A stretch of DNA of 31,163 bases from UBA4655 sp964585575 (GCA_964585575.1 CAZPEM010000019.1:1-31163), one strand, 5' to 3'. Counted from the first letter of the stretch, positions 18,340 to 27,217 are shown. The notes: generated by a model from the sequence alone, not told the origin. A program made the numbers and translations.

Positions 18340-19011
18340 ATGCACATCTCGCTCGTCGAGGATGATCCCGTCATCGCGAAGGCCGTGGCCACCGCCCTCA
18401 CCGAAGCGGGCCACGAGTGCTCGTGGATCCCGGATGGGGAGAGGGCGATCCGGGAACGGGTGGTCCTGTCGAGCGACCTCGTCGTCCTCGACCTGATGCT
18501 GCCGAAGGCTTCGGGCATCGACGTCCTCCGCGCGGCGAGGCAACTCGGCGTCCGGACTCCCGTCATCGTCCTGACCGCGAAGGGGACCGTGCCCGACAAG
18601 CTCGCCGGCTTCGAGGCGGGGGCCGACGACTACCTCGTCAAGCCCTTCGCCATCGACGAGCTGCTCGCCCGCATCCAGGCGATCCACCGTCGCTCGGCCC
18701 ACAAGCCCGCCATGGAGCTCGAGGTGGGGCCGCTGCAGCTGATCCTGTCGACGAAGCGGCTGTCGATCTCCGGCCGTACCGTGGAGCTCACGCCGACGGA
18801 ATTCAGCATCCTCGAACTGCTCATGCGGTTCACCGGACAGGTCGTCACCCGGAAGATGCTCTGCGAGCACGTCTGGGGCTTCGATTGGGACGGCCCGACC
18901 AACGTCATCGAGGTCCACATCAATCGGCTGCGGACGAAGATCGACCGCGGGCGGTCGGATTCGTTCATCCGCACGATCCGGGGTCGCGGCTATGCACTCG
19001 CTGCTTCCTGA
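18340..19011 (+). CDS. OmpR-family response regulator
   Basis: This 223-residue DNA-binding regulator has a receiver domain (1-118) with acidic pair D8/D9, phospho-acceptor D51 (VVLDLMLP), T79 and K101 (LVKPF), all intact. A winged-helix domain (about 125-222) carries LTPTEFSILELLM, the recognition region NVIEVHINRLRTKID and the terminal wing IRTIRGRGYAL. It is 30 nt downstream of guaA and its last 20 nt overlap the histidine kinase gene, so regulator and kinase are translationally coupled partners. The target is unknown; the porin gene just downstream is an obvious candidate, by position only. Confidence 0.95.
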   Translation: MHISLVEDDPVIAKAVATALTEAGHECSWIPDGERAIRERVVLSSDLVVLDLMLPKASGIDVLRAARQLGVRTPVIVLTAKGTVPDKLAGFEAGADDYLVKPFAIDELLARIQAIHRRSAHKPAMELEVGPLQLILSTKRLSISGRTVELTPTEFSILELLMRFTGQVVTRKMLCEHVWGFDWDGPTNVIEVHINRLRTKIDRGRSDSFIRTIRGRGYALAAS

Positions 19012-20473
19012 CATTGTGCCCAAGGACACGCTTCGCGTCCGGCTGACGCTCTGGAACACGGCCGTCGTGCTCGCCATGGCAGCAGCCGCACTCCTCGCGG
19101 TGAGGATCGGCGCGCGGGCCGCACTCCTGCGGCAGGCTGACACGGTGCTCCGCGGGGAGATGAACGAGATCGAACTGGCGGTGAGGAAGCTCCGTCTCGA
19201 CACCGCCGCGGTCGTCGAGGTGCTCCAAAGGAAGGCCGAAAGCCACGAGAGCCGGGGCTGGTTCACGCAGATCCTCACCGAAGACGGCCAAACCGTCTGG
19301 CGGAGCGACCTCTGCCCCGACACGATCGCGAGCTACCCGCCGACGTCCACCGATCGTGACGAAGTCGTCGTGCAGGTCGCAGACTGGCGGTATCTCCGCC
19401 GCCGGCTCCGTCGTCCGGATGACAGTCCGCTGCGGATTCGAATCGGCATGTCGACCCTCTCGGTCGACTCGAGCGTCGACGCGTTCGTGCGGCTGCTCAT
19501 CCCCGTCGGGCTTGCGCTGGCGATCCTCACGCCGATCGCGGGCTACTGGCTGGCCGTCCGGGCCACGAAGCCCGTCGACGACATCCTTCGCACCGCCGCC
19601 AGGCTGCGGCCGACGCGGCTGTCCGACCGGCTCGCGGTCCGCGGCACCGGCGACGAGCTCGACCGGCTTGCCGCGACCATCAACACGCTGCTCGACCAGG
19701 TCGCCGACCACGTGGAGAGCCAGGAGCGATTCGTCGCGGATGCGGCCCACGAGCTTCGCGGGCCGCTGACGGCAGTGCGATCGAGCCTCGAAGTCGCGCT
19801 CTCGCAGGACCGTCAGTCCTGGGAGTACAGGGAGACGCTCGCGGAGGTGCTCGAGGAGACGAACCAGCTCTCGAAGCTCGCGAACGACATGCTTCTCCTC
19901 GCGGAGTCGACCGACTCGTCGATCACGATCCGCACGACGGTCGTCGATCTCGCGGAGCTCGCGCGGAGAACGGTGGCGATGTTCGCGGGGGTCGCCGAGG
20001 AGCGTGGCGTCTCGATCGACGCCCCGGCCGCCACGAGCGTTTTCGTCGCGGCCGACGCGGGGAAGCTCCGCCGGCTCATCGGAAACCTGCTCGACAACGC
20101 CGTGCGATTCACGCCGAGCGGCGGCCATGCGAGCGTCGGCGTCGATCGGGATCCCGCGACGGGAGAGGCGGTTCTGACCGTCTCCGACACGGGGCACGGG
20201 ATCGGCCCCGACGACCTGCCGCGGATCTTCGACCGCTTCTACAAGACCGATCTCGCCCGATCCCGCGACGACCGCGGCCGCAGCGGAGGCCTGGGCCTGG
20301 CGATCTGCAAGGCGATCGTCGAGGGACACGGCGGGCGGATCACGATCACGAGCGACCCCGGACGCGGAACCACGATCACCTGCCGGTTTCCGGATCGACA
20401 GCCGCCGAAACCGACCGATCCCGTCGTCACGTCGGAGAGCATCGTATTTTCCCTTCCCACGATTCCAGGGTAG
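18992..20473 (+). CDS. Transmembrane sensor histidine kinase
   Basis: This encodes a 493-residue inner-membrane kinase. Helices at about 22-40 and 167-189 flank a periplasmic sensor of about 125 residues with no domain I recognise. HAMP follows (about 187-240), then the HisKA dimerisation domain with phospho-acceptor H253 (FVADAAHELRGPL). The ATPase domain has the N box GNLLDNAVRFTPSGG, G1 DTGHGIG and G2 GGLGLAI. The residue four after the His is Gly (HELRG) where this family normally has Thr or Asn, which is needed for phosphatase activity toward the regulator. It ends in a 30-residue polar tail. It starts inside the regulator gene. The ligand is unknown. Confidence 0.95.
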   Translation: MHSLLPDIVPKDTLRVRLTLWNTAVVLAMAAAALLAVRIGARAALLRQADTVLRGEMNEIELAVRKLRLDTAAVVEVLQRKAESHESRGWFTQILTEDGQTVWRSDLCPDTIASYPPTSTDRDEVVVQVADWRYLRRRLRRPDDSPLRIRIGMSTLSVDSSVDAFVRLLIPVGLALAILTPIAGYWLAVRATKPVDDILRTAARLRPTRLSDRLAVRGTGDELDRLAATINTLLDQVADHVESQERFVADAAHELRGPLTAVRSSLEVALSQDRQSWEYRETLAEVLEETNQLSKLANDMLLLAESTDSSITIRTTVVDLAELARRTVAMFAGVAEERGVSIDAPAATSVFVAADAGKLRRLIGNLLDNAVRFTPSGGHASVGVDRDPATGEAVLTVSDTGHGIGPDDLPRIFDRFYKTDLARSRDDRGRSGGLGLAICKAIVEGHGGRITITSDPGRGTTITCRFPDRQPPKPTDPVVTSESIVFSLPTIPG

Positions 20474-20631
20474 CCCAGACTGCCCGTCTTGCCGGGGAGC
20501 GGTCGGATGCGTTCTCTCATGGCCGCGGCGACGCCTTGACGTTCTGAAAGGGTTCTTCTCGGGCCTTCAGCACGCCGGCCGATCCTGCCGATACCGTCGT
20601 CCAGGCAATCTGTTCCGAAAGAGGAGATCTC

Positions 20632-22443
20632 ATGGCGTGCGGCGATTCTGCGTGTGGCGCGGGGTCTGCGGCCCGGCCGATCAGCAGGTGGCTGTTTGCC
20701 CTCATGACGGCGGCCGCTTGCGTCATCACGAACGGCCGGTCGCCCGCAGCCGACGGACGCTTCGTCGTGATCGCCGATCCGGGGGACGCTCCCGCGATCG
20801 CGCTGCCGAGCCCGGCCTCGCGTCTGGAAAGCTTCGAGGCCATCGAGGAAGTGATCGCCCGGGATCAAGAGCGGATCGCGGAACTCGAGAAGCGGATCGC
20901 GGAACTGGAGCAGCCGGCGAAGCCCGGCAAAGAGGCCGCGGCCTCGAGCAAAGGAGGCTCCAAGTCTCAGGAGGATGGTCAGAAGAAGGAAAAGGAGAAG
21001 AAGCCGGCGGAGCCCGTCGCCGTGGGGAGTGATCTCTCGATGAAGTCCTCGTGGGCGAGCGGCCTGCGGTTCGAATCGCCCAACAAGGACTTCGGCGTGA
21101 AGGTCGGCGGCCGAACGCAGATCGACGCGACCTCGTTCACCAGCGGCCCGGGCCCCGACCAGTCGCCGGGGCGCGCCGGGCTCGATCCGACGCTCGCCGA
21201 CACCGTCAACTTCCGGCGGGCCCGGCTTCGCGTGGAGGGCCGCATGTATGAGGTCTACGACTGGGCGGCCGAGTACGACTTCGTGAATGAGATCAACGTC
21301 AACAACGAGGTCTTTCCAAACGAACGTGACGCCGGCCCGCTGACCGCCGTCACCGACCTCTGGATGCAGATCCGCGAGCTGCCGGTGCTCGGGATCGTCC
21401 GTGTCGGCAACCAGAAGGACCCCTACGGCTTCGAGCATCTCACGAGCAGCCGCTGGCTCAACTTCATGGAGCGGTCGTTCAGCCAGGATGCCTTCGAGGG
21501 ACCGTTCAACAACGGCTTCCTCCCCGGCATCCAGGTTTTCAACAACGCCTACGACGGCCGGCTCGCCTGGCAGGTCGGCCAGTTCAAGAACACGAACAAC
21601 CCGTTCGGTTTTTCGAACACCAGCGGCGGCAGCATGACGGTCGGCCGGGTCGTGTATCTACCCGTGTTCGAGGAGGACGGGAGGCAGCTCGTCCACCTCG
21701 GAATGTCGGGCCGGACGATGGAGCCGCAGCGGCGGGCACCGCGGTACGACACGACGACCGGCGACCCGCTCGGGCCGACGCTCCCCTACACCCGGTTTCG
21801 CAGCCGCGGCTCGATCCGCAACGGCCCTCCCGGCCCGCTCAACTCGATCTACGCCGACAGCGGGCTCATCCAGGCTGAGTGGCAGAACATGATCGGCCTG
21901 GAGTTCGTGGCCAACAACGGGCCCTGGTCGTTCCAGTCGGAGTATTTCGGCTCCTGGCTCTACGATGCCAGGCTGCCGAGCGTCGCGCAGGACGGCTTTC
22001 AGAACAACCGCGGCATCAGCGGCCAGCAACCGCCCCCCGGCACCCGTCTCGGCACCGTCTACTATCAGGGCGGCTACGCGGAGGTGCTCTACTTCCTCAC
22101 GGGAGAGAGCCGCACCTACTCGCTCCTCGAGAGCCGGTTCGACCGGCCCGTGCCGCGAAACAACTTCTACATCGTCCGCGACGGAGCCCGCCGCAGGAGC
22201 TGGAGCGTCAGCGAGGGGGCCTGGCAGGTCGGCGCCCGCTACAACTACCTCTGCCTGAGCGACGGGGAGGTGAATGGCGGCGTGCTCAACGGGATGACGC
22301 TCGGCCTCAACTGGCTCATGACGCCGAACTCGCGAGTGTATTTCAACTACGACTTCACCTACCGGGATTTTGTTAACGCCAACAACGTGAACGGGAGCGG
22401 GGGCATCCACGGCTTCGGCACCCGGCTCGCATTCGACTTCTGA
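20632..22443 (+). CDS. OprO/OprP-type outer-membrane porin
   Basis: This encodes a 603-residue outer-membrane protein. The N-terminus has a signal peptide (about 1-40, core WLFALMTAAACVI, ending near SPAADG). A short coiled coil follows (about 66-93, ERIAELEKRIAELEQ), as in porins tethered to peptidoglycan, then a Lys/Glu linker. The barrel (about 135-603) has porin O/P-like features: KVGGRTQIDATSF, FRRARLRVEGRMYEVYDWAAEYDF and GNQKDPYGFEHLTSS. The C-terminus TRLAFDF ends in Phe, the signature for barrel insertion. P. aeruginosa members conduct phosphate or polyphosphate, but selectivity cannot be inferred here. AGGAG lies 7 nt before ATG 20632. It follows the kinase gene by 158 nt. Confidence 0.92.
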   Translation: MACGDSACGAGSAARPISRWLFALMTAAACVITNGRSPAADGRFVVIADPGDAPAIALPSPASRLESFEAIEEVIARDQERIAELEKRIAELEQPAKPGKEAAASSKGGSKSQEDGQKKEKEKKPAEPVAVGSDLSMKSSWASGLRFESPNKDFGVKVGGRTQIDATSFTSGPGPDQSPGRAGLDPTLADTVNFRRARLRVEGRMYEVYDWAAEYDFVNEINVNNEVFPNERDAGPLTAVTDLWMQIRELPVLGIVRVGNQKDPYGFEHLTSSRWLNFMERSFSQDAFEGPFNNGFLPGIQVFNNAYDGRLAWQVGQFKNTNNPFGFSNTSGGSMTVGRVVYLPVFEEDGRQLVHLGMSGRTMEPQRRAPRYDTTTGDPLGPTLPYTRFRSRGSIRNGPPGPLNSIYADSGLIQAEWQNMIGLEFVANNGPWSFQSEYFGSWLYDARLPSVAQDGFQNNRGISGQQPPPGTRLGTVYYQGGYAEVLYFLTGESRTYSLLESRFDRPVPRNNFYIVRDGARRRSWSVSEGAWQVGARYNYLCLSDGEVNGGVLNGMTLGLNWLMTPNSRVYFNYDFTYRDFVNANNVNGSGGIHGFGTRLAFDF

Positions 22444-22482
22444 CCGATGGTTTTCGACGACATGCGACGAGGAGAAATCTTC

Positions 22483-23082
22483 ATGACCGGCACGACTCGA
22501 CGAATCGCCCCCGTGCTCGTGGGCCCCGTGCTCTTGATCGTGGCGACTGGGGCCCTCGTTCAGGCGGCCGAGCAGGCGGCGGACGCAACGAAGAGCCCGC
22601 CGGCTGCATCCGGCAAGGCCGCCTCCCCTCCGGTGGCGTATGAGGACGCAGAATCGCCCTCGACGCCTCCGGGAGGCTGCTGTGGCGGTCGGAAGCTCGT
22701 GCCCGTCTGCCGCTGCGTGCCGACGAAGAAGAAAAAGCAGAAGACGGAATACGAAGTGAAGTGTGAGCTCGTCTGCGTGCCAGGCTGCGGCGGCCGACTC
22801 TGCGAAAAGCGACATGCGGGCTGCGTAGATGGATGTTGCGATGCCGACGGATGCTGCGACGCCGGCCCGTGCAGGAATGCGACCATCAGGCCGAAGAAGA
22901 CGCTCCTGAAGAAGGTCGTCGACAAGGAGGAGGACGCGTTGGAATACAAGGTCGAATGGGTGTGCGCGACGTGCGGCTCCGGGTGCGGCCCCGACGGCTG
23001 CTCCTCGGGAGTTCCCTCAACCCCTCGCCGGGCGTGGCATGCCTTCCACGAGTTTTGGCGAGGACTTTTTCACCGAAAGTGA
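22483..23082 (+). CDS. Cys-rich exported protein
   Basis: This encodes a 199-residue protein with a signal peptide (about 1-29, core VLVGPVLLIVATGALVQ, cleavage near QAAE). The mature part has about 18 cysteines in clusters: GGCCGG, PVCRCVP, KCELVCVPGC, a central CVDGCCDADGCCDAGPC segment and CATCGSGCGPDGC. Between them is a Lys-rich KKKKQKTEYEV stretch. The pattern suggests disulfide knots or metal binding in the periplasm; no named domain is recognised, though I recall related planctomycete sequences. ATG 22483 is preferred over 22447 because GAGGAG lies 8 nt upstream. It begins 39 nt after the porin stop and ends 3 nt before the nucleosidase gene, so the three are probably one transcript. 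Confidence 0.8.
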   Translation: MTGTTRRIAPVLVGPVLLIVATGALVQAAEQAADATKSPPAASGKAASPPVAYEDAESPSTPPGGCCGGRKLVPVCRCVPTKKKKQKTEYEVKCELVCVPGCGGRLCEKRHAGCVDGCCDADGCCDAGPCRNATIRPKKTLLKKVVDKEEDALEYKVEWVCATCGSGCGPDGCSSGVPSTPRRAWHAFHEFWRGLFHRK

Positions 23083-23085
23083 GCG

Positions 23086-23913
23086 ATGCCGAAGCCCGTC
23101 GGAGAATCGATCGATCGGGTCGACGTCGGTATCGTCGTGGCGATGCCGCTCGAGGCCGCGGCGATCGTCGCGCGGATGCGGGACTGCGTCACGGTTCGGG
23201 CCGGTGGCGGGCGGGTGAGCCTCGGCCGTCTTGGAAAGGCGACCGTGGCGATCATGGCGTCCGGAATCGGTGGCGAGGCGGCTGCGCGGGGCACGCGGCT
23301 GATCGCGGCCGGGCATCGGCCCGGCCGCCTCGTCGCCGCCGGCGTCTGCGGCGGGCTTGACCCTGCGCTCTCCCGCGACGCGATCCTGCTGGCCGAGCGG
23401 GTGGGGCTCTGTACATCCTCCGTGGATCGACCATCGGACCCAGTCATGAAGGGAGACTACCTGCCGATCGACCCTCTTCCCACGCCATGGAACCCACGGC
23501 CGGACGACCGCGTGCGGCGGGGAATGCTCGTCACGAGCGACACGGTCGTCGCGACCGCGGCGGCGAAGAAGATTCTCCGTGATTCCACCCAGGCGTCGGC
23601 CGTGGACATGGAGTCGTGGTGGATCGTCGTCGAGGCGCGGCGGCTCGGCCTCCCCGTCCACGTGGTGCGCGCAGTGTGCGACACGGCGACGGAGACGGTG
23701 CCCGGGGACGTGGCGTCGCTCGCGACGGCCGGCTCCGCAGCGAGGATCGCGGGCACCGCCGTGCGGCTCCTATGGAACCGCCCGTCGGCGGCGATCGACA
23801 TGGTGGAACTCCGTGAACGGGCGCACTCCGCGGCCGACGCCGTCGCCCTGCACCTCGAGACGATGCTGGATCAATGGCGGCCGGAGGCCGACGAGAAATT
23901 GCCGGGCGGCTGA
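23086..23913 (+). CDS. PNP/MTAN-superfamily nucleosidase (HpnG-like)
   Basis: This 275-residue protein belongs to the nucleoside phosphorylase/nucleosidase superfamily. It opens with VDVGIVVAMPLEAAAIVARM (about 12-31), has the phosphate/ribose-site strand VAIMASGIGGEAAARG (about 55-70), RLVAAGVCGGLDPAL and the active-site strand ASAVDMESWWIVVEARR (about 170-186) with Glu after Met, as in MTA/SAH nucleosidases. Hopanoid-associated HpnG, which cleaves adenine from adenosylhopane, is in the same superfamily, and hpnCDE lies next door, but on the opposite strand. MTA/SAH or futalosine-type substrates are alternatives. The ATG is 3 nt after the Cys-rich gene stop, suggesting coupling. Confidence 0.8.
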   Translation: MPKPVGESIDRVDVGIVVAMPLEAAAIVARMRDCVTVRAGGGRVSLGRLGKATVAIMASGIGGEAAARGTRLIAAGHRPGRLVAAGVCGGLDPALSRDAILLAERVGLCTSSVDRPSDPVMKGDYLPIDPLPTPWNPRPDDRVRRGMLVTSDTVVATAAAKKILRDSTQASAVDMESWWIVVEARRLGLPVHVVRAVCDTATETVPGDVASLATAGSAARIAGTAVRLLWNRPSAAIDMVELRERAHSAADAVALHLETMLDQWRPEADEKLPGG

Positions 23914-23939
23914 TTCCGGTCGGACTCCCGCCCCGGCCT

Positions 23940-25355
23940 TCAGCCCCCGGCGAGCAGCCGCACGAGCAGGTTCTTTGGAAGATCGGGCACGAGCGGAGTG
24001 CCGGGGAGCCCGCGGGACCGCAGCAGGGCGTCGGCGGCGATCCGTCCGCTCCGCACGGCGCCCTCCATCGTCGAGGGCCAGCCGGTGGCGGTCCAGTCGC
24101 CGGCGAGAAACAGCCCCTCGATCGCCGTCGTCGAGTCTGGCCGCAGGGCGTCGGCCCCGGGTCGCACCGAGAGCACGGCCGTCGGCTCGGTGACCATCCT
24201 CGACGCCACGAGCGACGCGGCGCGGCCGGCCGGAAACGCCTGCCTCAATTCCTCGACGACGCGGTCCACGACCGCCCGCCGATCGATGCCCTCGAGGCTC
24301 CGCGACGCGCTGATCACGACCTGGCAGTAGTGGTCCCGATTCGGGCAGAACACCCACTGCGACAGCCGACCCACGAGCACGGCATGCGGGAGATCCACGA
24401 CCGGCCTGTCGAACCAGAGGTGAACGGCGGTGATGGGTGAGCCGGCGAGGCGATCGCCCCCCTCGCCGACGACTTCGGGCATGAGCTTCGCCGCCTGCCT
24501 CCAGGGCACGGCGAGCACACAGGAGTCGCACCCGATCTTTCGCGGCGGCTCCCCGGGGCGTTGGGTGACGACCGCGGCGACCGCGCCTCCTGCGGATCGC
24601 TCGATTGCGACCGCCTGCACGCCCGTCTCGATCACCACCCGCTGCCGCTCGAGCCAACCGGCAATGCCATCCCCGAAAAGCTCGTCGAGCGGCGCCGTCG
24701 GCACGTAGAGATCGACCGCCGACGGGTGGGCGAGAAACGCATCCACGAGCACCTTCCGGGCGGCGGAGACCGCCACGAGTTCGAGCGACTCGCCCACGGC
24801 GCTTTCGATCACGGGCCGCCAAAACAGCTCGATCACCCGCTGCCGCTGACCGATGCCCACCAGCCAGGCATGCGTCGCCGGCTCCTCCGCGGCATCGCGG
24901 ACGTGGCGAGTCCCCATGCGGGCGAGCCTCCCGATTCCGAGGGCCAGGCTGAGTTTGTCGATCGCCGTGAGATGCGCCATGCCGCCGAGCAGCGGCAGAA
25001 GATGGAACGGAGCGGGCAGCCAACGCGACGCCGCGCAGGCTGCCCGCGCGTTGTCGGGCGCGATGAACCAAAGCGTCCGATCACGGCGGAGACGGTCGGC
25101 GATTCCGGCCTGCCGGCAGAGGTCGAGGAAGTTCGTGCAGCATCCGAGCGCCACGTGCTGGCAGGCGTCCACGAGTTCTCCCGCCGCCGGATCCTCGAAC
25201 GAGGCCGCCCGGCCGCCGACCCGCCGTCTGCCCTCGACGATGCGGACGGTGACCCCCGCGTCGCGATGGCCGGCAGACACGATCGCCGCGGCGGCCGCCA
25301 GACCGGCGAGCCCTCCCCCGATGATCACGACCTCGTGGCCCGGGCCCGCAGCCAT
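23940..25355 (-). CDS. hpnE: HpnE, hydroxysqualene dehydroxylase
   Basis: This 471-residue FAD-dependent oxidoreductase of the amine-oxidase/phytoene desaturase fold reduces hydroxysqualene to squalene, the last step of the bacterial three-enzyme route. The dinucleotide-binding motif VVIIGGGLAGLAAA (about 9-22) and its acidic partner VRIVEGRRRVGGRAAS (about 37-52) are clear. The FAD-closing segment GLFLAGDWTATGWPSTMEGAVRSG near 430 (read in parts) is typical of the family. ATG 25355 directly abuts the hpnD stop, with GGAGG 8 nt upstream. It is last in the hpnCDE operon and convergent with the nucleosidase gene (26 nt between stops). Neighbours rule out a generic desaturase. Confidence 0.94.
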   Translation of the reverse strand: MAAGPGHEVVIIGGGLAGLAAAAAIVSAGHRDAGVTVRIVEGRRRVGGRAASFEDPAAGELVDACQHVALGCCTNFLDLCRQAGIADRLRRDRTLWFIAPDNARAACAASRWLPAPFHLLPLLGGMAHLTAIDKLSLALGIGRLARMGTRHVRDAAEEPATHAWLVGIGQRQRVIELFWRPVIESAVGESLELVAVSAARKVLVDAFLAHPSAVDLYVPTAPLDELFGDGIAGWLERQRVVIETGVQAVAIERSAGGAVAAVVTQRPGEPPRKIGCDSCVLAVPWRQAAKLMPEVVGEGGDRLAGSPITAVHLWFDRPVVDLPHAVLVGRLSQWVFCPNRDHYCQVVISASRSLEGIDRRAVVDRVVEELRQAFPAGRAASLVASRMVTEPTAVLSVRPGADALRPDSTTAIEGLFLAGDWTATGWPSTMEGAVRSGRIAADALLRSRGLPGTPLVPDLPKNLLVRLLAGG

Positions 25356-26270
25356 CTAGCGAGCCTCCAGCGGCCGAAAAAACCGCGGCCCGAACGCAAC
25401 GCAGGCGACCGCCGCCGCGGCGAGCGATGCCTTCGAGGGCCGCACGCGGCCGGCGAGCACCTGCTCGGGCGCGGCGGCGATCCTCCGGAAAATCGATGCG
25501 TAGGTGCCGTACATGGCGCGGAACGCCAGCCGGCCGTCGGTGGAGAGCAGGGGATCGAGTTCGGCGGCCTGCTCGAAATACCGGCGGGCTCTCGTTACCG
25601 TGCGGCGGAGTACGCAGGCCAATTCCGCCGACCACCGACCGCCGACGACGAGTTCGGGGTCGGCGCCGCACGCGGCGAAATCCTCGAGCGGCAGGTAGAG
25701 GCGTCCGACGGCCGCGTCCTCGCGGACGTCGCGCAGGATGTTGGTCAGCTGGAAGGCGACGCCGCAGGCGTGACCCGCGGGGGTCGCCGACTCGGATCGG
25801 TAGCCCCAGATGTGGATCGCGGCGAGACCGACGGCGGAGGCGACCTTCGCGCAGTAGTCCTCGAGCTGCGGAAACAGCTCATAACGACGGGGAACGAGAT
25901 CCATCACCACTCCGTCGAGGATGTCGTCGAGCAGCCGATGCGGGATGCCGTATTCCCTGGCGGCATCGGCGACGGCCCGCACGACGGGGGAGGTGCCGCC
26001 GCCGAACAGTGCGGAGTGAAGGTCGGCCCGCATTCGCTCGATCGCCTCCCTCGGGTCGAGATCGCCGTCGGCCTCGGCGAGCGGCCGGTCGATCGCCGCG
26101 TCCACGATGTCGTCGGCCTTCCGACAGAAGGCATACAAGGCGGTCGTGGCCCGTCGCTTCCGCAAGGGCAGGATCCGGATCGCAAGCGAGAAGCTCGAAC
26201 CGCTGCGGGCAAGCAGGCGTTCGCACTCGTCGTAGTCGGCGCGGGTGTTTCCCGTGGTGGCATGCGTCAT
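25356..26270 (-). CDS. hpnD: HpnD, presqualene diphosphate synthase
   Basis: This 304-residue trans-isoprenyl diphosphate synthase of the squalene/phytoene synthase fold condenses two farnesyl diphosphates to presqualene diphosphate. The two Asp motifs for Mg-diphosphate are DDIVD (53-57) and the D181/D185 pair in NILRDVRED. Family segments YAFCRKADD and GRLYLPLEDF are present. ATG 26270 overlaps the hpnC stop by 4 nt (ATGA), with GGAGG 6 nt upstream inside hpnC; its own stop TAG abuts the hpnE ATG with no gap. Such tight joins imply coupled, balanced synthesis. Phytoene synthase (CrtB) is the alternative by sequence alone, but the HpnC and HpnE neighbours decide it. Confidence 0.94.
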   Translation of the reverse strand: MTHATTGNTRADYDECERLLARSGSSFSLAIRILPLRKRRATTALYAFCRKADDIVDAAIDRPLAEADGDLDPREAIERMRADLHSALFGGGTSPVVRAVADAAREYGIPHRLLDDILDGVVMDLVPRRYELFPQLEDYCAKVASAVGLAAIHIWGYRSESATPAGHACGVAFQLTNILRDVREDAAVGRLYLPLEDFAACGADPELVVGGRWSAELACVLRRTVTRARRYFEQAAELDPLLSTDGRLAFRAMYGTYASIFRRIAAAPEQVLAGRVRPSKASLAAAAVACVAFGPRFFRPLEAR

Positions 26271-27217
26271 CTCGGCCCTCCGAAATTCGGCCAGAGCAGG
26301 AACGGCGACGCGCGAAGCATCGTCATCGCCACCAGCCGGGCCTTCGTGACCGCGCCGATCCTCGGCCTGCACGCCAACGGGTCGTATCCGCCTTTTCTGA
26401 TGGCTGCGGAGATGGCCTGTCCTCCGTCGATGAACCCACCGATCGCGGCTCGCAGCGACGACGGAGCCGACCGCACGAGCGGACCGCCTCGAACGAAGAA
26501 CTCGTCGGTCCAGCTGACGAGCCCGCGGACGAGCTCCCGCACCGGCCCGCTGGCGTGCGTCGCCATCAGGTCGGCGTCGCTGAGCCCGTGACACGCGAGA
26601 TCCTCCTGGGGAACATACACGCGGCCGGCGAGCCGGTCACGGCGGATGTCCTGCCAGAAATTCACGAGTTGCAGCCCGGTGCAGATGGCGTCGGAAAGGG
26701 CCACCCGCTCGGGATCCCGGCAGCCCTCGAGCCCGAGCACGATCTCCCCGACCGGGTTCGCGGAGTCGCGGCAGTAGCCGAGCAACTCCGCACGGGTCGC
26801 ATACCGAACCTGCCTCTGGTCGCGTTCGAACGCGTCGAGCAGGCGGGAAAATGGCTCGATCGAAAGCCCGGTTCGCGACACGGTATCGGCGAGCGCGACG
26901 AACACGGGGTGTTCGGCCTCGCCGCGGAAGCAGGCTTCCAGACCTCGTCGCCACGCCGAGAGCCTCGACGAAGCCTCCGCGGGATCGGCCGACTCGTCGG
27001 CGAGGTCGTCGCTCCAGCGGGCGAACGCGTAGACGTTCGCGAAATCCTGCCGCAATCGGCGGGGAACGAGCAGGCTGACCACGGGAAAGTTCTCGTAGTG
27101 CCTTGTCGCGACGGACCGACAGAACGCCCTCGCCTCGTTCACGTCCGTGGTCCGCGGAACATCCGCCAGCATCCAGGCGGTCGGGTCACGGGCTTCGGCA
27201 GGGCTGCGGATCGTCAC
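26267..27217 (-). CDS. hpnC: HpnC, hydroxysqualene synthase
   Basis: This 316-residue squalene/phytoene-synthase-fold enzyme turns presqualene diphosphate into hydroxysqualene. Its Asp motifs are SDDLAD (D70, D71, D74) in YAFARWSDDLADE and D190/D194 in LQLVNFWQDIRRD; the HYENFPV segment near 40 is typical of HpnC and separates it from HpnD. I chose GTG 27217 because AGGAG lies 5 nt upstream; an upstream GTG at 27274 would add 19 residues and intrude on the ispH promoter region. It is first in the hpnC-hpnD-hpnE operon and divergent from ispH, whose product feeds the same pathway. Confidence 0.94.
   Translation of the reverse strand: MTIRSPAEARDPTAWMLADVPRTTDVNEARAFCRSVATRHYENFPVVSLLVPRRLRQDFANVYAFARWSDDLADESADPAEASSRLSAWRRGLEACFRGEAEHPVFVALADTVSRTGLSIEPFSRLLDAFERDQRQVRYATRAELLGYCRDSANPVGEIVLGLEGCRDPERVALSDAICTGLQLVNFWQDIRRDRLAGRVYVPQEDLACHGLSDADLMATHASGPVRELVRGLVSWTDEFFVRGGPLVRSAPSSLRAAIGGFIDGGQAISAAIRKGGYDPLACRPRIGAVTKARLVAMTMLRASPFLLWPNFGGPR

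Noticed and set aside
23940..25355. Carotenoid desaturase (CrtI-like) identity for the FAD enzyme.
   Set aside because: The fold is shared, but direct junction with HpnD and HpnC makes HpnE much more likely.
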